A stretch of 64,000 nt of DNA from Mycobacterium sp. (GCF_025933915.1 NZ_JAICZA010000005.1:1-64000); one strand, 5' to 3'; counted from the stretch's first letter, positions 42,366 through 50,991 are shown. The notes: a model not told the origin generated them from the letters alone. Numbers and translations: made by a program.

Positions 42366-44189
42366 TCATCGGCTCGGCTTTTGCGCCGCCCCCGCATACT
42401 CACCGATGAAGCCGTTGCGCAACCACCACCTGGGGCTGGTGTGCTTGAAGATCTTCTCGTCGAGGGCGCGAGTGCGCACCGACCTCCTGACCGGGAACGG
42501 ATTCATCCCAGACTTGTACTCGAGGCCGACCATGGCCGGCGCGGTCGGCCGACCTCGCCGGGGCAGCAACTCGAAACCGGCGTCCTGAAGGAGGCTATTC
42601 AGCTCCGCCGGGCGGGGGAATCGCCGAAAGTCGTGGTTGGACTTGTGCAGACCGAACACGTACAGCGGCCCAATCGCGACGAAGCAAAGCCAGGTGAACA
42701 GGTTGCGATCCGGCGTGACGTAGAACATCCGGCCGCCCGGCTTCAGCGCGCGTAATACGCTGTCGAACAGACGGCGGTGCTCGGTGCAATGGTCGAGGAC
42801 CCCGTGCAGGTAAACAAGATCGAACCGACTGGTCGCCAACACATCCGCGGTTCGTGCATCGCCGACAATGAACTTCAGCCTGGTGTTGTCGGTGAAGCGC
42901 TTGCGGGCTGCGTCGATCGCTTTATAGTCGACGTCGACGCCGACGATGTCCCACTCGCCCAACTCTGGATATCGTTCCAGCAATCCCGCGATCGCCCCGC
43001 CGCTGCCGCAGCCGACCACTGCCATCTGCGGGCGTTCGGTGTTTGCGTATGGAAGGTAGTCGCGTAGGAATTCCCATGCGGTGTAGTCGATTTCGCTGAC
43101 TAGTTCTGCGGTGAAGCGCCACTGTGCGCTGACGTCAGCGTTGGAGAAATAACGGACGCCGCGCTCGATCGTGCCGTTACAGACCCGCATCAGAGCGCGA
43201 TCGATCATCGAATAGCGGTACTCGGGCTCACCGGCTGCGTCATTGGCACGTTCCCGGTCGAGGAACTCGAAGTAGCTCCGCTCTTCGGGTCCGATTGCCG
43301 CTTCCCATGATTGGGCCTTGCCGAGCACACGCTCCCGAATCCACGAGTCGATGACCCGGCTGTAGACGGTTCTGTCGAACAACATGAGCTGATGGCCGCC
43401 GCCGGGCATCATGAAAAAGTCCTTGGTTCCGCCGATCCGCTCAAAGCATGCGCGGCAGTGCTCGGCGCCGACGATTTCATCGTGCTCGCCGCAGGTGATC
43501 AGAACGGGTTTCGTATTGGCGGCGGCGGGCAGAGGCGGGACATAGTTGAACACCGAGTGGTAGCTCTTGAATCCATACGACCAGACGTAGAACGGGTCCT
43601 TCTTCTTCGTGTCCAGCAATCCGGGGTCTTCTTGGTAGGCGGCCTTGAAGTCTATGAACCGTCGCAGCGGGACCGGCAGCCGATCACCTATCCTGGCTGC
43701 CGCGCATTGCGCTGGGCGCGACTGAAACAGTCGGATCGCCGTCCTCATTGGCGTCTCGTGGTTCAACAAGATGTTCATGCACACACCGGCCGCCACGGCC
43801 GGGCACGCGTCGAGCGCGTGAAAGGCGACTTCGCCACCCTGGCTGGCGCCGTGCACGACGACGGGTAGCGAAGTGCGTCGTGCGGCGTAATCGGTTACTG
43901 CCCTGGTGTCTTCGAGAAAGTCTTCGAAGGTGAACACACCCGCCATGCCCTCGGTGCGACCGTGCCCGGTGAGGTCGAACGAGTAGACCGCCGCCCGATA
44001 GTGGCGGCGCATGTGCTCGGCGAACGTGTCGTAACCCTCGCTGTTCCCGGCGGTCCCATGCACCAGCACCAAGACATAGTCGGCGTTGTCATTGTCGTAG
44101 CGGCGCACGAAAATACGTCTGGCACCGGATCCTGTCACCGCGTCTTCGACCATCGGCGGCACTGGCGCCGTGGTGGTGTTCGGGATCAT
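42366..44189 (-). CDS. Fusion protein: alpha/beta hydrolase plus SAM-dependent methyltransferase
   Basis: This 607-residue protein joins two enzymes. Residues about 25-290 are a monoacylglycerol-lipase-like alpha/beta hydrolase: LVHGTAGNSEGYDTFA, nucleophile VHGASQGGEVAF near 115, acid in CGEHDEIVG and histidine in GGGHQLM. Residues about 330-540 are a class I methyltransferase with motif I VVGCGSGGAIAGLL near 390, VGVDVDYKAID and LHGVLDHCTEHRRLFDSVLRALKPGG. A basic tail follows. There is no signal peptide. The pairing suggests a lipid or ester substrate cleaved and methylated in sequence; this is inference. Its start overlaps the TetR gene stop (TGATG), so the two are one unit. Confidence 0.88.
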   Translation of the reverse strand: MIPNTTTAPVPPMVEDAVTGSGARRIFVRRYDNDNADYVLVLVHGTAGNSEGYDTFAEHMRRHYRAAVYSFDLTGHGRTEGMAGVFTFEDFLEDTRAVTDYAARRTSLPVVVHGASQGGEVAFHALDACPAVAAGVCMNILLNHETPMRTAIRLFQSRPAQCAAARIGDRLPVPLRRFIDFKAAYQEDPGLLDTKKKDPFYVWSYGFKSYHSVFNYVPPLPAAANTKPVLITCGEHDEIVGAEHCRACFERIGGTKDFFMMPGGGHQLMLFDRTVYSRVIDSWIRERVLGKAQSWEAAIGPEERSYFEFLDRERANDAAGEPEYRYSMIDRALMRVCNGTIERGVRYFSNADVSAQWRFTAELVSEIDYTAWEFLRDYLPYANTERPQMAVVGCGSGGAIAGLLERYPELGEWDIVGVDVDYKAIDAARKRFTDNTRLKFIVGDARTADVLATSRFDLVYLHGVLDHCTEHRRLFDSVLRALKPGGRMFYVTPDRNLFTWLCFVAIGPLYVFGLHKSNHDFRRFPRPAELNSLLQDAGFELLPRRGRPTAPAMVGLEYKSGMNPFPVRRSVRTRALDEKIFKHTSPRWWLRNGFIGEYAGAAQKPSR

Positions 44190-44833
44190 CAGCTTCTCCG
44201 ATCCAATCCTTGGGTGATGTGGGTGCCGATCATGCGCGCGAAAGCATCGAAATCGCTGCGGAAGCGTGAAGTATCGGAGATGAACGGACGCTGCATCGAC
44301 ATGCCCAGCAGCACGATTTCGAAGAGATGCACCGTCTCGTCGATCAAACCCGGCGGCGCATCGTCACCAATGATCGTGCGTAGCAGCTCGGCGATCCGCC
44401 CGCGCTGGGTATCGCGATAGTCGACATACGCGGTCCGCAAGAACTCGTTGTGGTTGGCCGCCGCGGCGAACTCGACCATGAAGGTGACGGCGTCGAGGTT
44501 ATCGATGAACAGGGTGTAGACCAGATCGCCCGCCTTGGTCAGGCCGTCACCCACGGACACCGCGTCCGTCAGTCGGGCCGAAGCGGTGGAGAACATCGTC
44601 TTGGCCATGTCGTCGATCGCCGCCTGGAAGAGCTTCTCCTTCGTCTCGAAGTGATAGTGCAGCAGCGTCTGCGAAACGCCGGCCTCGTTCGAGATGAGCT
44701 TCATCGAGGATTTCTCGTAGCCGTACGCGCCGAAGCACCTCACCGTGGTCCGCAGGATTCGCTGCCGGGCGTCGCCTGCCGTCGCGGCGGAACCAGCGTT
44801 GTGCTGAGCCTCCGGAACTGTTGCGGTCAACAT
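44189..44833 (-). CDS. TetR family transcriptional regulator
   Basis: This 214-residue regulator has a helix-turn-helix near residues 25-65: RQRILRTTVRCFGAYGYEKSSM, then SNEAGVSQTLLHYHFETKEKLF. The ligand-binding helical domain fills the rest. The ATG at 44833 gives a normal length; further upstream the frame runs through the promoter. The gene is coupled to the hydrolase-methyltransferase fusion, and a palindrome just upstream is the obvious operator for autoregulation and for control of the divergent deacetylase. Confidence 0.92.
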   Translation of the reverse strand: MLTATVPEAQHNAGSAATAGDARQRILRTTVRCFGAYGYEKSSMKLISNEAGVSQTLLHYHFETKEKLFQAAIDDMAKTMFSTASARLTDAVSVGDGLTKAGDLVYTLFIDNLDAVTFMVEFAAAANHNEFLRTAYVDYRDTQRGRIAELLRTIIGDDAPPGLIDETVHLFEIVLLGMSMQRPFISDTSRFRSDFDAFARMIGTHITQGLDRRS

Positions 44834-44870
44834 CGACTCTTCTCTTCGGCACCGGTTACCCGATAACATA

Positions 44871-44890
44871 CTGTCTGATCGATCAGTCAG
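44871..44890. promoter_or_regulatory. Predicted TetR operator palindrome
   Basis: Two 10-bp arms meet without a spacer: CTGTCTGATC and GATCAGTCAG, one mismatch in the pairing. On the minus strand it fills the spacer between TTGCCT and TATGTT, a reasonable promoter for the TetR gene, so binding would block it. It also lies 30 bases ahead of the deacetylase start. Confidence 0.65.
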
Positions 44891-44920
44891 GCAACCATGA
44901 TGTGACGGGTGAGGACCTGC

Positions 44921-45580
44921 ATGCATGCGAATGTGACGCCGAAGATCACTTTGACCTTCGACAACGGCCCGACGCCTGGAGTCACGGATCGGGTTCTCGA
45001 TGCGCTGGCGCAGCGGCGGATGTCCGCTATCTTCTTCGTCGTCGGGGAGAGGGTTTGCGCGCCGCAGGGACGCGCGCTGACGGCGCGGGCCGTGCGTGAT
45101 GGGCATCGGATCGGCAATCACTCCTTCACCCATGGTCGACCTCTGGGCGAGCTATCACCGGCGGAAGCTATTCACGAAATCAACGGTACGCAAAAGCTTT
45201 TGGATGATTTCGCTGATGCAGATCGGTACTTCCGACCATGGGGAACGGAGGGCGTGCTCGACCGGCGCTGTCTGAATCAGGCGGCGGTCGATCACCTCAT
45301 CGCGGAGAAGTACAGCTGCGTCCTGTGGAACAGCGTCCCGCGCGACTGGGCCGATCCCGGCGGCTGGGTGAGCCGGGCGCTCGCCGATACCCGCAGCTAC
45401 CAGCACACCGTGGTCGTGCTGCACGACCTCCCCACCGGCGCGATGGAGCCGCTACCGAGATTTCTCGACGAACTGACCCGCTCCGGTGTGCAGGTCACCA
45501 CAGAACTCCCGGGGGATTGCGTGCCGATCGTCCGCGGTCGGATGCGAACACCCGTCGATCACCTGCGACCGGAGTCCTAG
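44921..45580 (+). CDS. Polysaccharide deacetylase (NodB) domain protein with altered metal motif
   Basis: This 219-residue protein consists of one NodB fold. Motif 1 is TFDNGPTPG near residue 11, where the usual TFDDGP metal-binding second aspartate is asparagine. Motif 2 is HRIGNHSFTHG near 70, with both histidines kept. Motif 3 is RPWGTEG, and the end motif VVLHDLPTGAM holds the late histidine. It lacks a signal peptide, so it would act in the cytoplasm. ATG 44921 follows a GGTGAGG site at good distance. It is divergent from the TetR gene across the shared operator. Activity on carbohydrate is uncertain given the changed ligand. Confidence 0.85.
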   Translation: MHANVTPKITLTFDNGPTPGVTDRVLDALAQRRMSAIFFVVGERVCAPQGRALTARAVRDGHRIGNHSFTHGRPLGELSPAEAIHEINGTQKLLDDFADADRYFRPWGTEGVLDRRCLNQAAVDHLIAEKYSCVLWNSVPRDWADPGGWVSRALADTRSYQHTVVVLHDLPTGAMEPLPRFLDELTRSGVQVTTELPGDCVPIVRGRMRTPVDHLRPES

Positions 45581-46242
45581 AACACCGACAGTCGCATGGC
45601 CCGCACCGTGCCGGCCAAGTGGGTCTGCACCGCCTGCAGTGCACGCGGTAAGTCGCCGTCGCGCAACGCTTCCCCGATGCCCCGGTGCTCCGCCAGGATC
45701 GTGGCCACCCGATCGGGCTCGCGCAGTGCCGATTCCCCGATCATCCGCATCTGGCGGTCGCGCAGGGAGGCGTAGAAGCCCGACAGGATGGCGTTGCCCG
45801 ACTCCTGCAGCGTGATGGCGTGGAAGGCGCGGTCGGCCTCCACGAACTCCCGCCAGTCCGTCGCGGCCGCCGCGTCGCGTTGCCGGGCCAGCTCGACGGA
45901 CAGGCGCTCGAACACGGCCGCGCACGCGGTCGCGCCGCGCCCGATCACCTTGCCGGCCGCGAACTGCTCCAGCACCAAGCGTGCCTCCATCACCGCGCGC
46001 ACCTCGTCCGGCGACACCGGAACCACCAGCGCGCCGCGCTGCGGATACAGGCGCAGCAGCCCCTCGGCCTCCAGCCGCAAAAACGCCTCGCGTACGGGCG
46101 TTCGCGACATCCCCAGCGCGGTGGCCACGTCGCCCTCGCTGATCAGCTCGCCGCCGGGGAACTCCCCGGCGAGCACCCGCGTCTTGACGTAGTCGAGCGC
46201 GCGATCCTTGGCCGTCCCCGACCGGGCGTCCTTTGCTGCCAC
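45577..46242 (-). CDS. GntR family transcriptional regulator (FCD/FadR type)
   Basis: This 221-residue regulator has a winged helix near residues 10-75: DYVKTRVLAGEFPGGELISEGDVATALGMSRTPVREAFLRLEAEG reads as the family DNA-binding part, here quoted by its ends DYVKTRV and LRLEAEG. A C-terminal FCD ligand domain (ARLVLEQFAAGK, ADRAFHAITLQESGN) follows, with histidines that usually hold a metal. The GTG at 46242 follows an AGAGGGGG site. The stop interlocks with the deacetylase stop. It is divergent from the bicupin gene, which it probably controls. Confidence 0.9.
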   Translation of the reverse strand: MAAKDARSGTAKDRALDYVKTRVLAGEFPGGELISEGDVATALGMSRTPVREAFLRLEAEGLLRLYPQRGALVVPVSPDEVRAVMEARLVLEQFAAGKVIGRGATACAAVFERLSVELARQRDAAAATDWREFVEADRAFHAITLQESGNAILSGFYASLRDRQMRMIGESALREPDRVATILAEHRGIGEALRDGDLPRALQAVQTHLAGTVRAMRLSVF

Positions 46243-46319
46243 GCCGCGCCCCCTCTGGTAGCTAAGTCGTATCTCAACCGTGCTGATGACCGTACACCCG
46301 CGGCGCCTACCTGCGGCGT

Positions 46320-46348
46320 TTGACACTTAGATACAAGATAAATACTAT
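46320..46348 (+). promoter_or_regulatory. Near-consensus promoter of the bicupin gene, with likely GntR half-sites
   Basis: TTGACA at 46320-46325, a 17-base spacer, then TACTAT at 46343-46348 form one of the best sigma-A promoters in the window. AGATAC inside the spacer is repeated in inverse orientation at 46268-46273 in front of the GntR gene, so these may be operator half-sites for the divergent regulator. Confidence 0.65.
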
Positions 46349-46387
46349 TCAGACACGAGATAGACATCAGCACTAAGGGAGACGGGC

Positions 46388-47416
46388 ATGCCCACCACGC
46401 AGCAGCTAGCGACACCGAACCTGGACCCGACGGTCCCCGCACCGATGATCAACGTCGCCGAGTACGGGTTCGAGGGCCGGTTCGAAGAGTGGGCCGAGCG
46501 CGCCGAGTACTTCGAGTACTCCAAGGCCGCCAACCCGATCGGCTCGGGTCTCACCCCCCGGGTGCCGATCAGGCGGTTCGGTCCCGAGACCTACCTGGAC
46601 GCGCCGACCGGCGTGATCCCGCTGGATCTGTCCACCGAGCTGGGCGCCACGACGGGGCCGGCGACCAGCCCCGCGCTGCTGGCCAACTTCGTGCGCATCC
46701 GCGCGAACGAACACGTCGATACCAACCCCAACGCCACCTCGCAGCTGTACTACGTGCTCGATGGGCGGGGCTTCGCGGCGGTCAACGGCCGGCTGGTCGA
46801 ATGGGAGAAGGGCGACTTCCTGACGCTGCCCGCCGGCGCGCACTCGGTGTTCTACGCCGCCACCGACACGGCCCTGTACTGGGTGCACGACGAGCCGCTC
46901 ATGCGCTACCTCGGCGCCGACGCGACCCGGCCGCGGTTCCGCGCGACCAAGTTCCGCCGCGCCGACGTGGTGGCCAAGCTGACCGAGATCGCCTCGCGCC
47001 CGGGCGCCAACGACAAGAGCCGGGTCAGCGTGCTCCTGGCCAACGCCGATCAGGATCAGACCCTGACCATCACCCACGTGTTGTGGGCCATGCTCGGCGT
47101 GCTGCCGCCCCACCAGGTGCAGCGCCCGCACCGGCACCAGTCGGTCGCGTTGGACCTCATCCTGGATGCGCCCCCGGCCGGCTGCTACACGCTGCTGGGC
47201 ACGCGTCTCGACGAGCGCGGCGACATCGTCGATCCCATTCGGGTGGACTGGCAGGCCGGCTGCGCCTTCACCACCCCGCCCGGAATGTGGCACGCGCACT
47301 ACAACGAGACCGACGAGCCAGCGCACCTGATCCCCGTCCAGGACGCCGGGCTGCAGACCCACCTGCGCAGCCTCGACATCAAATTCACGCAGCGCCGCGA
47401 TCTCGTCGCCGGATGA
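46388..47416 (+). CDS. Bicupin protein, gentisate-dioxygenase-like
   Basis: This 342-residue protein has two cupin barrels. The first is near residues 95-170 (NATSQLYYVLDGRGFAAVNG, EWEKGDFLTLPAGAHSVFYA), the second near 235-320 (PPHQVQRPHRHQSVALDLIL, FTTPPGMWHAHYNE). HRHQ and WHAH in the second barrel are plausible metal ligands, as in gentisate 1,2-dioxygenases, while the first barrel has lost most of them. A ring-cleaving or related oxidative role is a family-level guess. Divergent GntR control suggests an inducible catabolic gene. A short leader follows the strong promoter. Confidence 0.82.
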   Translation: MPTTQQLATPNLDPTVPAPMINVAEYGFEGRFEEWAERAEYFEYSKAANPIGSGLTPRVPIRRFGPETYLDAPTGVIPLDLSTELGATTGPATSPALLANFVRIRANEHVDTNPNATSQLYYVLDGRGFAAVNGRLVEWEKGDFLTLPAGAHSVFYAATDTALYWVHDEPLMRYLGADATRPRFRATKFRRADVVAKLTEIASRPGANDKSRVSVLLANADQDQTLTITHVLWAMLGVLPPHQVQRPHRHQSVALDLILDAPPAGCYTLLGTRLDERGDIVDPIRVDWQAGCAFTTPPGMWHAHYNETDEPAHLIPVQDAGLQTHLRSLDIKFTQRRDLVAG

Positions 47417-47474
47417 GCCGCCGCGACGGCGGGGGCGATGCGGCGTCCACATCTGACGCATAGTGTGGCTGGAC

Positions 47475-48482
47475 ATGAAGTTGCCCCTGCTGGGCCCGGT
47501 GTCGCTGACTGGATTCCAGAACCCCTGGTTCTTCCTGTCGCTGCTGGTGGTGCTGCTCGTGATCGGCCTTTACGTCGTGCAGCAATTCGCCCGCCGTCGC
47601 CGGGTGCTGCGGTTCGCCAACATGGAGGTGCTCGAGCGCGTCGCCCCGCCGCACCCGAGCCGGTGGCGGCACGTGCCGACCATCCTGCTGGCCGCGTCGC
47701 TGGTGCTGCTGACCACGGCGATGGCCGGGCCGACGTCGGACGTCCGGATCCCGCTCAACCGCGCGGTCGTGATGCTCGTCATCGACGTCTCGGAATCGAT
47801 GGCCTCCAACGATGTTCCGCCGACCCGCCTGGCCGCGGCGAAGGAGGCCGGCAAGCAGTTCGCCGACCAGCTGACGCCGGCCATCAACCTGGGGCTGGTG
47901 GAGTTCGCGGCCAACGCCACTCTGTTGGTTCCCCCGACGACGAACCGCGGCGCGGTGAAATCGGGCATCGACAGCCTGCAGCCCGCCCCGAAAACCGCTA
48001 CGGGAGAAGGCATTTTCACCGCGCTGCAGGCGATCGCGACGGTCGGTTCGGTGATGGGTGGCGGCGACGGGCCGCCGCCGGCGCGCATCGTGCTGGAGTC
48101 CGACGGCGCCGAGAACGTGCCGCTGGACCCCAACGCGCCGCAGGGGGCGTTCACCGCGGCCCGGGCGGCCAAGTCGGGGGGCGTGCAGATCTCGACGATC
48201 TCGTTCGGCACCCCGTACGGCACCGTCGACTACGAGGGCTCCACGATTCCGGTTCCGGTGGACGATCAGACCCTGCAGAAGATCTGCGAGATCACCGACG
48301 GGCAGGCGTTCCACGCCGACAGCCTGGACTCCCTGGAGAACGTGTACACGACGCTGCAGCACCAGATCGGCTACGAAACCGTCAAGGGCGACGCGAGCCT
48401 GGCCTGGATGCTGCTCGGTGCCGTCGTGATGGCCGGCGCCGTCTTGGCCGGCCTGCTGCTGAACCGCAGGCTGCCCGCCTGA
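47475..48482 (+). CDS. VWA-domain membrane protein (Rv1481-like), paralogue 1
   Basis: This 335-residue protein is the same length as Rv1481. It has a helix near residues 17-38, a second near 62-80, and a VWA domain with the MIDAS motif VIDVSESM near 100. A last helix near 310-328 is followed by LLNRRLP. The BatA-like layout (two N-terminal helices, VWA, one C-terminal helix) suggests a membrane complex linked to MoxR-type ATPases, but no MoxR gene is adjacent. Starting at the ATG 47475 gives [15 protein letters not shown], matching the family. It points tail to tail at a second paralogue. Confidence 0.9.
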   Translation: MKLPLLGPVSLTGFQNPWFFLSLLVVLLVIGLYVVQQFARRRRVLRFANMEVLERVAPPHPSRWRHVPTILLAASLVLLTTAMAGPTSDVRIPLNRAVVMLVIDVSESMASNDVPPTRLAAAKEAGKQFADQLTPAINLGLVEFAANATLLVPPTTNRGAVKSGIDSLQPAPKTATGEGIFTALQAIATVGSVMGGGDGPPPARIVLESDGAENVPLDPNAPQGAFTAARAAKSGGVQISTISFGTPYGTVDYEGSTIPVPVDDQTLQKICEITDGQAFHADSLDSLENVYTTLQHQIGYETVKGDASLAWMLLGAVVMAGAVLAGLLLNRRLPA

Positions 48483-48497
48483 AACCCCGGGTGGCCC

Positions 48498-49490
48498 CTA
48501 GGTCGGCAGGCGCCGGTTGATCAGCAGTGCCAACGCCGTCGCGATCAGGGCGGCCAGCACCCCGAGCCGCAGCCAGCCGGAGCTGCCCGGCCCCGGCACC
48601 GTGCGGTAGCCGATCTCGTTCTCGATCGCGTTGTAGGTCTTGTTGAGCTCGCCGATGTTGGTGGCGGTGTAGGACTGTCCGCCGGAGAGCCTGGCGATCG
48701 TCTTCATCTGGTCGGTCGACACGGGCACCGCGACGCGTTGCCCGTCCATCTCGATTTCGCCGCCCTTGGTTCCGAACGAGATCGTCGAGATCTGCACGCC
48801 CTCGTCCTTGGCCAGGCGCGCCGCCGTGTAGACACCGTCGTGCGGATCGCTGGGATTGGACGGTCTGTTCTCGCGGCCGTCGGAGAGCAGCACGATGCGG
48901 GCCGGCGGTGGGTTGTCACCGCCGGTGACCGCCGTGGCGCCGATCGCGTGCAGGGCGGTGAAGATGGCTTGGCCGGTGGCCGTGCTGTCGGCGAAGTCCA
49001 GCTTCTTCAGCGCGTCGACGGTCGCCTGGTGTTGCGGGGTGGGCGGCACCAGCAAATAGGGCGTGCCCGCGAAGCCGACCAGCCCGAGGTTGATGCCCGG
49101 CGTCAGCTGTTCGGCGAACTGGCTGGCGGCCTGTTCGGCGGCCTTGAGCCGGTTTGGCTCGACGTCGGTTGCCCGCATGGACTGCGACATGTCGATGACC
49201 AGCATGATGACGGCGCGGTTGCGGGGGATGCGCATGTCGTGGGTGGGCGTGGCCAGCGCGATGGTCAGCAACGCGAGGCAGAGCAGCGACGCGGCGATCG
49301 GCAGATGCCGCCACGGCGACTGCGCCACGGCGGCGTCGGTGTACCGGTGCAGCCGGCGGCGGCGGCGAGCCTGGACGAGGAGGTAGACGGCCAGCAGGGC
49401 CAGCGGCACCACACCGAACAACAACATGCCCGGACGCTGGAACCCGTAGAGCGGCAGCGGGCCGATTCCGGGAAGCGACACGTCACTCAA
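48498..49490 (-). CDS. VWA-domain membrane protein (Rv1481-like), paralogue 2
   Basis: This 330-residue paralogue of the previous gene is on the other strand, 15 bases between stops. It has the same architecture: helix near 22-40, helix near 66-84, VWA with VIDMSQSM near 102, and C-terminal helix ending LLINRRLPT. Shared blocks include NRAV(V/I)MLVIDxSxSM, QLTPxINLGLV, PPPARIVL and [11 protein letters not shown]. Paralogue 2 looks closer to Rv1481 in its MIDAS region (MRATDVEPNRL). Function unknown. Confidence 0.9.
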   Translation of the reverse strand: MSDVSLPGIGPLPLYGFQRPGMLLFGVVPLALLAVYLLVQARRRRRLHRYTDAAVAQSPWRHLPIAASLLCLALLTIALATPTHDMRIPRNRAVIMLVIDMSQSMRATDVEPNRLKAAEQAASQFAEQLTPGINLGLVGFAGTPYLLVPPTPQHQATVDALKKLDFADSTATGQAIFTALHAIGATAVTGGDNPPPARIVLLSDGRENRPSNPSDPHDGVYTAARLAKDEGVQISTISFGTKGGEIEMDGQRVAVPVSTDQMKTIARLSGGQSYTATNIGELNKTYNAIENEIGYRTVPGPGSSGWLRLGVLAALIATALALLINRRLPT

Positions 49491-49566
49491 CCTTCCCGTC
49501 TCCTGATGCTGCCGCCAGTAAAGAGGAGGCTCGGGGACCCGTCAAACCTGAGGCGTCGGGCGCACC

Positions 49567-50862
49567 CTATTCGCGGCGGAGCCGCCCCTCGACGAATTGC
49601 TCCAATTTCTCCCACTCGCGTACCGCCGCGGCGTAGGGGGGCGACGGCGTGGTGACCGAGTCGGGCTCGAGCACGGCGGCCACCAGCTTGCCCAGCGGCC
49701 TGTTGGTTTCCAGCGCCTTGTCGACCGCGGGATCCTCGGAGTAGTCGCCGATGTCACGGAGCACCTCGACGGCCAGCTCCAGTTGCTCCCGGTCCACGGC
49801 GTCCGGCCCGTCGGCGAGGTCGTCGGCCAGGCCGCTGAGCACGTAGACGTTGTCGTCGGTGATCTCCACCGCCAGGGAACCGTCGGTGGCGGCGGTGCGG
49901 ATGTCGTCATAGGTGCTCAGATCGGACAGGTCGTGGTCGTGCTCGTCGGCCAGGTAGCGGGCCAGCGCGCGCTCGGACGTGAACACGCTGATCCGTCCGT
50001 TGCGGCCCAGGAAGATCGGCTGGTCGTCGAGGTAGCAGCGCAGTGTGTAGAGGGTGCCCGAGCTCGTCATGATCCGGATCGGGTCGATGCCCACCTGCAG
50101 CCAGAAGTCCTTGTCGCCGCCCAGCACCGCGCTGTCGCCGGCCGTCTGGTGGTCGGCGTCGGCGGTGTCCTCGTCCTCGCCTTCGTCGTCCTCGGATTCC
50201 TCGGGGGTGTCGGTGTCGGCGGCGGCGTCTTCGGTGCCGGCTTCGTCGACTTCGTCTTCGTCGCGCTCCTCGGCCAGTTCGTCGGCGGCCTTTTCCGACA
50301 GCGCGTCATCGACCTCGGGGGTGGTGGCGATGTCGTCGATCGCGCCGAGCACGTCGTCCCAGCTGCGCCCGATGACCTCGGCGATCGAATGCCAGCGTTT
50401 GGCGCCGGCCTTGCCGGTGAAGTGCTCGAACCCGCCCGACACGGTGCCCAGGCTGGGGTTGCCGTTGAAGAACTTCGACACCGCCGCCAGCTCGCACACC
50501 GATCCGATGGACGAGACGATGGCCAGCGTGCCCGCCAGTGCGGCCACCGACTCAGCGGTGGGCTTCTCCGACACCAGCTCCTCGACGGCGACCAGATCGA
50601 ACTGCTTGTCCTCAGCGGGTTCGAAGTCGTGCGCGTGCGCCGAGGTCAGGGCCTTCCATGCCGGATGGTCGGTCAGATCGTTGTCGGTGTCCGACCGCAC
50701 GAATGCGACCAGGTCGGCCACGGAGGTGAAGACGAACAGGTCCTCGTCCTTGCCCAGGAACGCCTCCCACTCGTCGCCGGCGTCGCGCCAGCGGGGCGCC
50801 CACACGGTGTAGCGGTCACCGGCGGACAGGCTCAGGCGAATGGGCACGAGGTCAGCAGCCAT
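49567..50862 (-). CDS. Conserved mycobacterial protein with acidic linker (Rv3311-like)
   Basis: This 431-residue cytoplasmic protein is of unknown function. The N-terminal half (ADLVPIRLSLSAGDRYTVWAP, KFFNGNPSLGTVSGG) and the C-terminal half (DPIRIMTSSGTLYTLRCYLDDQPIFLGRNG, EHDHDLSDLSTYDDIRTAATDGS) are well conserved with Rv3311. They flank a very acidic linker near residues 205-255 rich in E, D, A and T that looks disordered. Both halves contain similar LARYLADEHDHDL/LVAFVRSDTDNDL segments, hinting at an internal duplication. The short start at 50862 gives MAADLVPIRL. Confidence 0.88.
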   Translation of the reverse strand: MAADLVPIRLSLSAGDRYTVWAPRWRDAGDEWEAFLGKDEDLFVFTSVADLVAFVRSDTDNDLTDHPAWKALTSAHAHDFEPAEDKQFDLVAVEELVSEKPTAESVAALAGTLAIVSSIGSVCELAAVSKFFNGNPSLGTVSGGFEHFTGKAGAKRWHSIAEVIGRSWDDVLGAIDDIATTPEVDDALSEKAADELAEERDEDEVDEAGTEDAAADTDTPEESEDDEGEDEDTADADHQTAGDSAVLGGDKDFWLQVGIDPIRIMTSSGTLYTLRCYLDDQPIFLGRNGRISVFTSERALARYLADEHDHDLSDLSTYDDIRTAATDGSLAVEITDDNVYVLSGLADDLADGPDAVDREQLELAVEVLRDIGDYSEDPAVDKALETNRPLGKLVAAVLEPDSVTTPSPPYAAAVREWEKLEQFVEGRLRRE

Positions 50863-50894
50863 GCGGCACACAATAGCGACGACGGGCGAACGTG

Positions 50895-50985
50895 CCGTCG
50901 CCACCATCAAGGTAGTGGCGATCGCGAGCGCGGTGTGGCCGGGTGAAGCGGGTCGCCACCATCAAGGTAGTGGCGATCAAGGTAG
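50895..50985. repeat. 49-bp cruciform repeat copy 5 with partial tandem units
   Basis: The full copy is 50915-50963 with arms GTGGCGA and TCGCCAC. It is preceded by a half unit ending in TCGCCACCATC (50898-50908). It is followed by short AAGGTAGTGGCG pieces up to about 50990. The array lies between the Rv3311-like start and the sapM stop, both on the minus strand. Confidence 0.78.
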
Positions 50986-50991
50986 TGGCGC

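Noticed and set aside
42366-45580. Biosynthetic gene cluster
   Set aside because: No polyketide, peptide-synthetase or terpene enzymes nearby; only four genes with separate regulators.
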